In this document: one piece after another, positions 35,966 to 47,695 of the stretch | Position numbering within the stretch: position 1 is the first letter of the stretch | Layout of the letters: every line of letters begins with the position of its first letter | Source: Camelus bactrianus | Taxonomy: Eukaryota; Chordata; Mammalia; Artiodactyla; Camelidae | DNA length: 64,000 nucleotides | Direction: 5' to 3' | Assembly (NCBI RefSeq): GCF_048773025.1 | Contig: NC_133558.1 | Span: 30,806,501-30,870,500 of the forward strand | Made by a program: the position numbers and the translations under genes | The notes under the pieces: generated by a model | The model's database searches: none | Told to the model about the DNA's origin: nothing | What the model saw: only the letters and a program-made list of their open reading frames with translations

Positions 35966-36339
35966 AAAGCACACATTTTTAACAATTGATAAATTATTCA
36001 CAACTCTAAAAAGAACTCCATCTTTTTCTGGCTCTTTAAGACCGTTTCCTTCTTACTTGCCGCCTCCTCTGTACCAGGCTGTGACATCCCTTCTGAGGTC
36101 TAGTTCCCACTGTATCCACTCCTCCCGCCTCGGTCACACCCGTCCCCCGCAGTGCCCTCCAGACCTTATCTTGTCTTTGAGTCAGGCTTTGTGGCCATTA
36201 AAAGTAAATAAATTTTCATTCTGGCTCTGGATAGAAAAACGATTTGAATTTACTGGATTACAGACTCCAAGTGAGTGGACCAGAGGCCATCTGGGATCCG
36301 AAAGTCTGTCTGAGCCTGAGCCTCCTTTATGAAGAGTGA

Positions 36340-36450
36340 GGTAGGAAGAGCCCTGGCCCTGTTTTTGGCAAGTCATTCCCGCTCCCCCATCCCTGGGCCT
36401 TGATTTCCCCTCCTGTAAAGTGCAAGTCGGACAGTGACTGCTAGGCTCTC
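36340..36450 (+). mobile_element. Possible MIR fragment
   Basis: Weak forward pattern: ggcaagtcattcccgctcc, gggccttgatttcccctcct, gtaaagtgcaag. Confidence 0.4.
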
Positions 36451-37057
36451 TAGCCAAGACATTAATGATTCTATGTAGAGCTCTGTTTGCTGACATTTGA
36501 AACAGCCATACAAGGTGTTCAGCTGTGGCCTTGTTCATACCTCATTAATATCTGTGCTTGGGACTCAAACCAGCAGCTCCAAGGACTGCGCTCTCATCGG
36601 TCCTTTTTAGGGCTGTGCTCACCCGCTGTCCTGAGTTCCTAGGGGAACTGGGTCACAAGGCTTGACCTGAGCAGACCTGACTTATTTTATACACTCAACA
36701 ACCTCTGCACATATCACACACGTGGCTCTCTTTGCATGGAAGCGCGTAAGCTCAGAATTCCTGTATGTGGATTAGACTTTCAAGGAAGCCACACTTCACA
36801 AGCAACTCCCTTATTATTCTGTTGCTTTTTTAATCACCACCTTAGTAGTGCTTCTTATAATGGCTCTCGATGGTGAAACCCATGGCCATTTTAAATGGCC
36901 CTAGAAGCAGAGTGACTGGATGGCAATTACAAAGAACCCCCCCAACGCCCTTGCTCTTGAAAGTGCTGTAATTTAAGGCCACACATGGGACAGCCAGTAA
37001 TTCTCTTGCAGGGTGTACTCATTAATCAATCAGCCTCATCCCAACCTGAAGACCCAG

Positions 37058-37150
37058 TAGGATGACCAGCTTTTCCTGAACTGCTTGGGAATCTCCTGGT
37101 TTTAGCATCACAAGTTCCCAGGAACCCAAGTCTGGGTGATCCAGGACAGT
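37058..37150. repeat. Possible decayed palindromic DNA transposon
   Basis: The order taggatgaccagcttttcct, ctcctggttttagcatcaca, gttcccaggaac and gggtgatccaggac resembles a diverged palindromic MITE whose two arms mirror each other. Weak; family not assigned. Confidence 0.3.
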
Positions 37151-37331
37151 GGGTTGGCGTCACACCAAGGAGCCTGAAATCTCAGTATATGTGAGAATCA
37201 ACATGCGTGCTTATTAAAACTGCAGATTTCTGGGGTGGGAGATGCTGATCCAAATGTTTTCCTGACTACAGTAAGAAATACTGGTAAGAACTCATTATTA
37301 ACTTATCACCCCTGGCATTTGGCATTGCTAC

Positions 37332-37465
37332 CAGTGGTTCTTGAGCTCATCTGCACATCACAATCACCTGGGGAAATTTTAGAAAATACCGTTCATGATT
37401 TGACCCAAACCAAGTAAATGAGAATCTCCTGGGGTGCGGTCAGCCCCCTCTCCCTCCAGGAGAAC
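37332..37465 (+). mobile_element. hAT MITE fragment (MER20-like)
   Basis: The left end cagtggttcttgagctc and the adjoining acatcacaatcacctgggga fit a hAT-Charlie MITE. The right half is decayed. A similar weaker piece (cttattaaaactgcagattt) lies at about 37170-37262. Confidence 0.5.
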
Positions 37466-38247
37466 CAACAGAGAAGGCAAACACAATGGCCATTATTCAT
37501 CTTGGACCTTTGGTGCCTAACACCTCTGCTGTCACCTGGTTTGGGCCCCCAGCTTTACACCACGTCCCCTCCTGTTGTAATATAGGAAAAACACTGGAGG
37601 GCAAGGTGGCACCATCTGCTGAAACTGTGGACAGTATCACCTCTAGGTATAAAACATAAAGAAACTTTTGGACAAGTACATAGGAGCTGGGCACGAGAAT
37701 GTTAACTGTGGCTCTGCCCATAATGACAGGAAACGGGAAGCCATCTAAATGTCCATCAGCAGGAGGGTGGTGAGCACAGAGTGGTTCTGGACTCACCCCG
37801 TGGAATATTGCGCTGCAGTGAACATGACAGTGTCCAAGCTACGCTGACCAACGCTGTAACAAAATGACCGTAGCTTTTTCTAAAGTTAGAGCCTGTTGTG
37901 ATTGACTTCTTGGGGCCTGAGAGGCCAAGGTGAAGCCTCTCAGGCCCTCTGTAGCAGAGGGTTCCTGGGCACACCCGTGGCAGCAGAAAGCAAGCTTGCA
38001 CGGCATAGGTGCCTTGTGCCAGCTTGTTCTGAGGAAAAGATGTCCCTATGGTCTGGAGAGAAGAATCAGGTAGCACTTGGCAATCCTAAAATGCCTGCCT
38101 AGCAATCTGGAAGTTGCACGGACTGGCGTGTGAGTGCCAGTTCCTGGGCTGCTTTTGAACAGGGACAAAGTCTGACGCTGCATTTTCCCTCGGCATTCCC
38201 CTTGCTGTCCACATAGAGCAATAAATCCATTAGAAACGCAGATGTTA

Positions 38248-38514
<267 letters not shown>

Positions 38515-38695
38515 TCAAACAGAGGAGGAATGAAGACACATTATTCATTCTGGCCTCGGAGGGGCCATGTTGTTTCACTAAGATGCAGAGTCTCGCCGCT
38601 TTTAGCCTGTGACGGATGAACCAAGGGGCCAGGCTGCAATTATAATTACTGTGACCATACCCCATGTGCTCAGTTATCTTATTTGGGCCTTAAAA

Positions 38696-38862
38696 CAGTG
38701 GTTCTCAACCTTGAGCTGCACAAGAATTACCTGGGAAGCTTACTAAGGCAGACTGCTGGGCCCCACTCCTGGAGTTCTCGGCCAGTCAGTCGATGGGGGG
38801 CAGGGCCTGAGGATCTGCATTGCTAACGAGTCCCCAGGTGATGGTGATGTTGCCCGTCCCCA
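38696..38862 (+). mobile_element. hAT-Charlie MITE (MER3/MER20-like)
   Basis: Starts with the terminal repeat cagtggttctcaacc. Continues caagaattacctgggaagct, gctgggccccactcctggag and gtccccaggtgatggtgatg. The far terminal repeat is lost. Confidence 0.7.
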
Positions 38863-38867
38863 CAGCT

Positions 38868-38961
38868 TCCCCTCCTCCCCCTCCCCTCCCTTCCCCCTTC
38901 CTCCCCACCATGAGTTTTTCCTTCCTTCCTTCCTATCTTTCTCCCTTCTCTCTCCTTCTTT
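38868..38961. repeat. Pyrimidine-rich tract
   Basis: About 94 bases of nearly pure C/T on the plus strand with ccttccttcc runs. It abuts the 3' end of the old L1 at 38962 and may derive from its decayed tail. Confidence 0.85.
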
Positions 38962-39757
38962 CTAATTGAGGTGATATTCACACAACATGAAAGTAGACCA
39001 TTAAAAAATTTTTTTTATGGTTCCATTTTTTTTGATTATAGTCAGTTTACAACATTGTGTCCATTTCTGTTGTGCAGCATAATAGTTCAGTCAAACATAT
39101 ACATACATATATTCATTTTCATATTCTTTTTCATTATAGGTGACTATAAGATACTGAATATAGTTCCCTGTGCTATACAGTAGAAACCTGTTGTTTAGAT
39201 CATTTTAAAGGGAACAATTTCAGTGGCATTTAATCCATTCCCAATGTTGCACAATCACTACTTCTATTTAGTTTTTATTATTATGGTATTTTTATCATCC
39301 CAAAGGAAACCCTGTACCCATTAAACAGTTACTACCATTTCTGCCTCTCGTCAGACCATGGCAACCACTCACCTGCTTTCTGTTTTCTATGGATTTACCT
39401 CTTCTGGACATTTCATAAACATGGACTCATAAAACAGGTGATACGTTGTATCTAGCGTCTTTCACTTAGCATAATGTTTTCAAGATTCCTCCATGGTGCA
39501 GCATGTCTCAGTACTTCACTCCTTTTTGTGGCTGAATAACATTCCACTGAATGGACAGACCACCATTTATATATATCTGTTCACCCAGTTTTGGACATTT
39601 GGGTTGTTTCTACTTTGGCTATTGTGAGCAGTGCTGTTGTGAACATGTGTATACAAACATGTATTCATTTGAGACCTGTTCTCACTTCTTTCAGATACGC
39701 ACCCAGGAGAGGAATCACTGGGTTGGATGGTAAGCTTATGTTTTACATTTTTAAAGA
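38962..39757 (-). mobile_element. Old L1 (L1ME/L1MC-like) 3' end, interrupted
   Basis: The reverse of an ancient L1 3' end. It starts taattgaggtgatattcac, continues after an insertion with attttaaagggaacaatttc and ttcacttagcataatgtttt, and reaches the ORF2 end (gaggaatcactgggttgga). It is interrupted at about 39005-39205 by a younger L1 fragment. Confidence 0.8.
39005..39205 (-). mobile_element. Younger L1 3' UTR fragment nested in an old L1
   Basis: The reverse of the artiodactyl-type L1 3' UTR, including ttccctgtgctatacagtag, preceded by a T-rich tail. Possible target duplication gaccattaaa and gatcattttaaa on either side. It splits the older L1 at 38962-39757. Confidence 0.8.
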
Positions 39758-39772
39758 ACCAAGTAAGGTTTT

Positions 39773-39860
39773 AACAAATGAGAAAACTGAGGTTTCTACA
39801 AGTCACACAAGTTATTAGCCGTGGTGGGTTTGAGTATTAGTCTGAGGCTAAAGTCTAAGT
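39773..39860 (-). mobile_element. MIR fragment interrupted by the inverted L1
   Basis: The reverse of MIR: caaatgagaaaactgaggtt, acaagtcacacaagttatta, gggtttgagtattagtctga. A weak continuation follows the L1 at about 41503-41540. Confidence 0.55.
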
Positions 39861-41502
39861 TTTTTCTCTTTCTTGGTTTTTATTTTATTTTATTGTGGTA
39901 AGATCATTTAATATGAGTTCTACCCTCTTAACACGTTTTAAAGTGTGTGACACATTGTTATTGACTATTTATTGTACAGTGTTGTACAGTAGATCTCTCT
40001 TCATTTTGCTTGACTGGAACTTTATGAATGTTGACTAGTAACTCCTCATTTCCCTCCTACACACACACTTAGACCCTGGAAACTACCATTCTAGTCTTTG
40101 ATTCTATGAATTTGACTATATTAGATGCCCCATGTAAGTGGAACCACACAGTATTTGTTTTTCTGTGAGTGGTTTATTTCACTTAGCATAAGGTCCTCTA
40201 AGTCCATCCACGCTGTCCTGTATTCCAGAATGCTGACACTACCCAAAGTGATCTGCAGAGTCAATGCAATCCCTATCAAAATCCCAAGGGCATTTTTATA
40301 CAGAAATAGAAAAAACAATTCTAAAATTCATATGGAACCACGAAAGACCAGAAACACTCAAATCAATCTTGGGAAAGAAGAACATCACACTTTCTAATCT
40401 TAAAATACATTTCAAAGCTATCTAATCAAAGCAATATGATATTGGCATATTGACTAATGGAACAGAAAAGAGAACTCAGAAATAAATCCATGCGTATAGG
40501 GTCAACTGGTCTTCAGCAGGGGTCCCAAGGATACACAGTGGGGAAAGGAGAGTGTCTTCAACAAATGGTGCTGGGGAAACTGGACATCCACATGCAGAAG
40601 AAATGGACCCTTATCTTAAACCACACCAAAATCAACTCAAAGTGGATGAAAGAGTTAACCATAAGACCTGAAACTGTAAAACTCCTAAAAGAAAATATAA
40701 GGTAAAAGCTTTATGACATCGGTCTTGGCAAAGACTCCATGGATATGACGCCAAAAGCACAGACGATGAAAACAAAATTAAACAAGTGGAACTCCATCCA
40801 ACTAAAAAGCTTCTGCACAGCCACGGAAATAAGCAACAAAGTGAAAAGCCGACTAGGGAATGGGAGAATATATTTGCAAACTGTATATCTGATAAGCGGG
40901 TCAGTCTCCAAGATATATAAGGAGTTCCTATAACTTAGTAGTAAAACAACAACAAACCCCAATAACCTGATTAAAAATGGATTAAGGCCTTGAATAGACA
41001 TGTCTATAGAGAAGACATACAAATGGCCAACAGGTATATGGAAAAATGCTCAACATCACTAATCATCAGGGAACTGCAAGTCAGAATCACAATGAGATAG
41101 CACCTCACACTTGTCAGAATAGCTGTGATCATAAAACAAAAGACAAGTGTTGGTGTGGGGGTGAAGGAACTGGAACCCTTGCACACTGTTGGTGGGAATG
41201 AAACTGAGCAACTACTGTGGAAAACACAGGGGGTTTTCCATATGGAAAATATGGGAAGGGCGGTTCCTCAAAAAGTTAAAAATAGAACTATCATATGATC
41301 TAACAATTCCGTTCCTGGGTATTTATCCAAAAGAATTGCAAACAGGATGTTGAAGTGATATTAACATTCCTACATTCATTGTAGCACTCTTTGCAAATAG
41401 TCAAGACGTGGAAACAACCTAAACATCCATCGACAGATGAATGGATAAAGAAAATGTGATATATATGTACAATGGAATGCTACTGAGCCTTAAAAAGAAG
41501 CC
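39861..41502 (-). mobile_element. L1 with 5' inversion (twin-priming structure)
   Basis: 39861-40217 is the L1 3' UTR with its poly(A) tail, on the minus strand. 40218-41502 is the adjoining upstream ORF2 segment, on the plus strand. The plus part runs from ctacccaaagtgatctgcag to gagccttaaaaagaag. The minus part begins about 15-20 consensus bases further along. Near-matching aagtctaagtt (39851-39861) and aagtctatgtt (41503-41513) look like target-site duplications. Old, with frame changes within the ORF2 remnant. Confidence 0.75.
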
Positions 41503-41885
41503 AAGTCTATGTTCACGTCATTGTGTCAACTCTGTAGAGTCCAAAGGTGGAAATGATGCTTACAGACCAATAATAGATGGATTGAAGTATCTAATAATGA
41601 AGTGAGGACACTGATGAAACATTATGGACACTGATTTTCTGCTGCGGTGGACTTCATGAACACTGCCAAGAATTACCCACGCCCTTTTTGCAATAGCCGG
41701 ACTTTATTTTTGGATAAAATAAAACACAAATTTGACTTCAATAGATTTGTAACTTTTTCTCACGGATAGGGATCACTGAAAAGGTATACAGTCCACCAAA
41801 ACTGTCATATAATTTAAGCTTTTATTATAACCCTGCCAGGTAAGTTAGGAGTAGCTGTGATCAGAGCATTCTTATTACAAGTACT

Positions 41886-42058
41886 AGCTGGCATTTATTG
41901 TGCATTTACCAAATACTGAGCACGTTGACAAACAATAATTCATTTAATCCTCATAACATTAGCATAGTTTGTCATTATCCCCATTTTACAGATGGGGAAA
42001 CTGAGGCCCAGTGAGGTTATGTCGCTTGTCTAGATTAGAGCCAAGGATGCCAACCCGC
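41886..42058 (-). mobile_element. MIR SINE
   Basis: The reverse of MIR: ttattgtgcatttaccaaat, ttatccccattttacagatg, gggaaactgaggcccagtga. Well preserved; it ends about 185 bp from the RRM exon. Confidence 0.85.
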
Positions 42059-42184
42059 AGAGACAGCTTTCTAAACCACTATGCGGTCCTGCCTGGGAAT
42101 CATGACATAGGTTTATTCCTCAGTGAACTAATTATAAACAGCAAACCAAACTGAAAAGCAGGAAGGGCTCCATTTATATTTTTA

Positions 42185-42463
<279 letters not shown>

Positions 42464-42837
42464 CTATGTCAGATCTGACAAAAACAAATAACTAAGTACA
42501 TAAATAGGTTCCTTCTTACATAAAATTAAAACAGAACTTTGTAATGTATTTTTTCCACCTGTTGGTCTGTTGCCAGGTGCTAAACCTGCCTGTGGATTCA
42601 GTCTAAGGATTCATAACCTGGATCCAGGGATCTGCAGATGACCAGTGAATGGGGTTTAAAATGCATGAAAAGCCTGTCAATTATGCAAAATGTTGAGTGT
42701 TTCCACACAGATGTGTTTTCCCTGGGACAGGGACCATACCTGTCATAAGATCCTCAAAGGAGTCCATTAGCTCCAAAATATCAGAGCTGTTGGGTAGAAC
42801 ATGTGGCAGACATGGTTAGTGGTTATCAAGCTTGGGG

Positions 42838-43075
42838 GCACGTTTCTTGCCTGAAGATATGGGAGCCCACACTACCCAAGACCCCTGTAGTCGGGTGGTG
42901 CTGTGTGATTCATTCTGGCCCATGAAATGGGCATAGAAGGCAGGAAAAGAGCCCTCGAGAAATTTTCAGTCTCTTTCCCTGAAGATGTCACGCGCTCCAG
43001 ATGGTGGCGCAGTCAGAAGTAGGACTGTTCTAAGCCTGGGTCCCTGAGTGGCTCCGTGTGACCACATCTGAGAGA
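42838..43075 (+). mobile_element. Probable MaLR-like LTR fragment
   Basis: Contains ttctggcccatgaaatgggc, the ctccagatggtggcgcagtc block and agcctgggtccctgagtggc, in the order seen in ancient mammalian LTRs of this class. Fragmentary; family uncertain. Confidence 0.45.
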
Positions 43076-44697
43076 ATGGACACCAGGATGCGGGGTTACA
43101 GAATCACTGCCCTCCGAGGCTGCCCAGGAAGAGGGGCTCAGATGTCCAGGAAAGTCTTCCTGCCTCTCGGGCATCCAAGTGAACTTGTCTCAGACCCTCT
43201 GGTCCACGCTTGTGATCCTCCCAAGGCTGCTGCCCACTTCTGAGATCCCCCAGCCTGTGGTCCACCCCCGCTCTACCATTTTTGACTCCTGTGTCTGCAC
43301 ATACTCTATCCAGTCCAGAATATATTCAGAAGAGCTTTTTTTTTCCCTTTCAATTTCATGACATTTATGGAGAGATCTGAGGGGTTCTGTCTCTGCTTTT
43401 CTGGCTCTGTTTTTCCTCGTCTTTCCCTGTCAAGGACAAAACAGGAAACTTCCCTTGTTTGTTGTCTGGGCGATTTTTATTCTCAACTCTCAAACCTTGG
43501 GATCAGCCAACTCCCCAGCCTGGGGCAGCGCCACCAGTCCAAGGGGGCTCTCTACGGTTCTTTCCCAACTTCCCAACTCTACTGTGTTTTCCTGAACAAG
43601 AATCCTGGTGAATAAAATGCTTTCTGGTTCCTCACAACGCGAGTAAAATCCAGTCAAAGCTGCTGGTTTGATTGATTTCAAAATTTTCAGGAATGGGAGG
43701 AACTAAGAAATGAAAGGCTCTTATTTCTATGTAGAACATTATATCTTTTAGGACAAAATCCATGGGTCTTCTCTGTGGCTCTGTTTTCTTCATTTGCGGT
43801 GTGGGAGCTCCCTCTCCGCGGCCTCAGGGTGGGCACTGAGCCCAGGCTTGGGGGGCAGAGGTGTTCTTCTCCTTGGAGCCTCATTCCTTGCCTTTTGTTT
43901 TCTAGGCCTTCTTTACACATCACTTCTCAGTTGTTCAGAGCTGCTTGGCCTTAGGAGATGAGGAGAAAGGAGAAAGGAACCAAGGAGTTCAGGCTTTAGG
44001 CTTAGGGGAGCGGTGACAACGAATGTCCCACAGGCTCCTGTCGGGAGGCCTGTGCAGGTGTCAGTGACGACTGTAACTGTTTTCTCCACTACTCCTTAAA
44101 AGAGGGTCCCCCTCAGGACCACCAGCAAATCCTCTTTGTGATCCCTTGTTTTGGGCTTAGACCACAAGCAAAAGAGGTCTGCAGACCTGGGGTGCAGCCC
44201 AGAGCTCAGAGGCTGGGGTTTTCACTGGCCCATCTGGAGCCCAACTATACAACAACAATATTATTATTAATAATATTAATAATGACAAACAACTAACATT
44301 TGCTTGGCTTGTCCTCTCTACAGAGTTCTTTCGGTAACTTGTAGTGGCGGAGATGACAGCTGGCCAAGAACTGGGAATTTGTTGGCCACCTCTATTTTTT
44401 TCTGTTAGTGACATGACAGACATTTCACTGGCTGAGGCAGCACCGGCACAGTGAAACCCGCCTCTGGTGGACCCTCAGGCAAAGCAGTGACAGGATCAGA
44501 GCCAGCGGTCGGGGCCCTCCACCGCCTCTACAGCGAATCTTCTGTGATTCTGATGCCCGGGTGCCCACCAGGCCCACAGTAGTATTTCGCTGTCCTCTGA
44601 CTGCCAGTTTCCTCCAGCCTGGTAACCCACAAACCCAATAAATTCATTTACTCCATAGTTAGTCTCTTTTTAGCCACTGGTTTGAATAAAGTCCTAC

Positions 44698-46116
44698 AGC
44701 AGTAATTGCAAACTCTGGTCTCTGGACCTCACTACACACCAAAAATGATGCAGGAGCCTGAAGAGCTTTGTTACTGTGGGTTTTCTCTACTTATGTTTAT
44801 TGTACTAGATATTAAAACTGAGAACTTAAAAATATTTATTTATAAATTCAACTCCAAGGAACAATAATAAACCCATTATGTCAAAATAATCTTTTTTTTT
44901 TTTCCTGAAAAATAACTGTATCCCAAACCAGCAAACATTAAGCGAGAAGACTGGCTTGGTTTTACATTGTGGCAAATCCCTTTCATTCCTGACTTAATAG
45001 GAGATCTGGAATCTCAGATCTGCTTCTGTTACATTAAGCTGTTTTGTCTGAAGGGTAGGAAGAAAAGCTGGCCTCACCTAAATATGTGGTTGGAAGAGGG
45101 AGGAGTATTTTAATAGCTTTTCGAATAACTGAGAATCTTCTTCCTGGATACTTCATCAAAACTCAGCAAGTGACAGCTTCTTAACATGTACTGCAATGTT
45201 GCCTCTGAAGCCAGAATCAAATAACATTTTTATTTTGAAAATCCACCTATCTATTTTGCACCTTTAATGGCTTTTTTTCACCTGTGCATGATTCTGTCAT
45301 AGTGTATATCCGTCATTGGGAAAATATTAGTTTCTTGAGATATGCAGCTTTTTCAAATGTTGACACATTTCATTACACAGTATTAAAAATCACATTCACT
45401 AATCACTGCTACCTATCGTATCAAAAAGTCTCTAGATAATGGAAAGCTGTCAGATCCAGGTTCCAAAATTCTAATTTTTGCTTAAAAGTACATTCTTTAT
45501 CATTGGCAATAGACACTGTTGGTTATTTTCCTTGAAGTAATACACTTAATCATTTTTGATAATGTCCACCAAGCAACTAAGTCCGCATGACTTCAGTTTG
45601 TCTGTTGGTTGTTCGTTCTAGCAAAAACTGTGTTGCATGAGAAAAAGAAGTGTCTAGTGCAATTTTGAACGTCTCAGAACATTTCCACAAGTCAAATGCT
45701 GCACTGCGGTACGCCACAGAAGGGCTTTCTGTGTACTTCCTACTTCATTATTCTGATTATTGAAAAGGCACGTGCTCAAGAACAAAGCATTAATAAAACT
45801 AGTAACTTTCATCAAGGACATTATGAAATAAAATTGGCATTTTTCTTCATTGCACTCTTTGCCACTCCACCCCCCCCCCTTTTTAAAACTGGGAGTGTGT
45901 GGACTTGAGGACTACAAATACTAGCGGCACAGTCTGGCGCCACTGCACCGATTTATGCCAAAGTGCCAGCACTTTTAACCACTATCGCTTTTGCACCACG
46001 GGTGCAAATGTCAACACAGTTGAAAAAGCAAATAATGTCGTAGTATTATCATGGAAGTAGTTCTGACCTCATGGTAAATGGTCTTGGGAACTCACAGGAG
46101 TCTGTGGAGAATTGCT
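44698..46116 (+). mobile_element. Long hAT-like DNA transposon, about 1.4 kb
   Basis: Starts cagtaattgcaaactctggt and ends tctgtggagaattgct, decayed hAT-style inverted ends. The interior (ttaaaaatatttatttataa, taataaacccattatgtcaa, aagtctctagataatggaaa, gaacaaagcattaataaaac, agtagttctgacctcatgg) is a continuous interspersed repeat as I recall it from other mammals. A poly-C run sits at about 45867. The subfamily name is not assigned and no intact transposase frame is visible. Confidence 0.55.
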
Positions 46117-46990
46117 ATATGACAGAACCTCAGAGAAAAGTAAGGGTTTAGTTAACTCGGGGGAAGACAAGAGATTTAGTGAGAATCTTAAGGGTGCTAC
46201 ATGATGGAGGTCAAAGAAGGGTCTGCCTCCACTTGAGTGATGCTTAGGGAATACGTGTCAACAGGAATCTCGGATCCGGTACAGGGAAGGATGCAGAGGA
46301 GCCATTAGAACCCACATTGTACTCTCAGGAAAATTAACCAGGGTCTCTAGAGAAGAAAGTGAGAGAGGCTAGGAGACGGGGCTGGTAGGAGAAGAAGAAC
46401 CATGGATAAAGAGTGGGGCTGCATGAGGACATGAACACAGGGCAGGATGCTGTGCAAATGCAGGGTACCCCGAGAAACCGACCCCCTTGGCAGGGTAGAC
46501 AGGCAGCCAGAAAGGGAGGGCGAGATAGATGGCAAGGACATACAGGTCTGCAGTGCTTCGGATCCACAGAGTAATTTGATTTTTTTTACCCACATCAATT
46601 TTTATCAGCTTTATTCTCTATCTAGTAAGAACTACAAGGTACACATAAAGACACGCTAGGTAGTACGCCTGAAAACTGCGAAAGTGGCTGCTTAGCAGTG
46701 TAGATCCTGGCCTAACGCAATTTGACTGAAATCAAATAATTCTATGGTTTCAAACCTTGGGATTTAAAATTTTCTACCTTTAAAAGTATCTGCTTTATTT
46801 GAGTCGATTGGACAGTGAGGAGACAGGTACAGATGAATTGCAACTAATGCAAGCATGTATTGCTTTCCTTGGAGGTCACTGCCATTTTCCTTAAATCTTC
46901 TTGCTTCATCTCTGTTATAATTATTCCTTTATTTATTATTTGGGCCCTACATTAAAAAAGGATTCTAACATGGCTTATAAAGATATATAA

Positions 46991-47047
46991 GAATAAAATA
47001 AAATAAAATAATAAAATAAAATAAAATAAATAAAATAAAATAAAATA
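46991..47047. repeat. (TAAAA)n microsatellite
   Basis: Tandem taaaa units with a few shortened copies. Confidence 0.95.
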
Positions 47048-47554
47048 AGGTAGAGAAAACCAAGGACAGAAATGTAGAGCCAAGAAGGAAGACTCTTCAG
47101 AAAAGATGAAAAGCTTCTCACAGAATCTTGACCATTTGCCACGGGTGGGCCAACATTTTGCCTCTAATTTTTCTCAAAGCTGACACGATTGGGTCATCCG
47201 CATCAGTTACAAAATTCTCAGGGCTAACAGGTGAAAGTCGAGCCTGGCCTGAAAAACCGGGCGGAAGGATCTGTCCAAGGTCCTCGTAAAGCAGCTCCCC
47301 ATCGTGGTCCTTAGTGGTTACAGAACCCAGCCCAAGAGCCGCTGATCCACTACAGTTTCCAATCAAAATGGAAGCAGTGATTGTTTTTTAAATCAATAGC
47401 CTTTAACACCATCTTCAGGACTTAGGAGGTGCTCAATGTATTCTGCTTGATTGGTTGATACAAAACCCCAAGGTAGTTTGATAGAATATTAGAATGTTGA
47501 AATATTACCTTCAGTTTCACTCTAAACCAGACAGGCTGCAGATAAACAATCTTG

Positions 47555-47695
47555 CCTGATATATTATCTCATTAAATCCTCGCTCAGGTCCTTTGAGGGA
47601 GAGCTGGAATTACTATTTTCCTTGAGTAACACACGAAGAAAGCCAAAGAAGTGAATGACCTCCGCCAAGTCACCCAACTAATTTGCAAAACCAAA
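47555..47695 (-). mobile_element. MIR fragment
   Basis: The reverse of MIR: atattatctcattaaatcct, ttttccttgagtaacacacg, cgccaagtcacccaactaat. Confidence 0.5.

Noticed and set aside
37603-37618. Second CTCF-like site (gcaccatctgctga, minus strand)
   Set aside because: Only a partial match to the core, with a mismatch at the end. Too weak to list as a feature.
40125-41022. Several open frames resembling reverse-transcriptase ends
   Set aside because: They are ORF2 remnants of the inverted L1, in different frames; not a functional gene.
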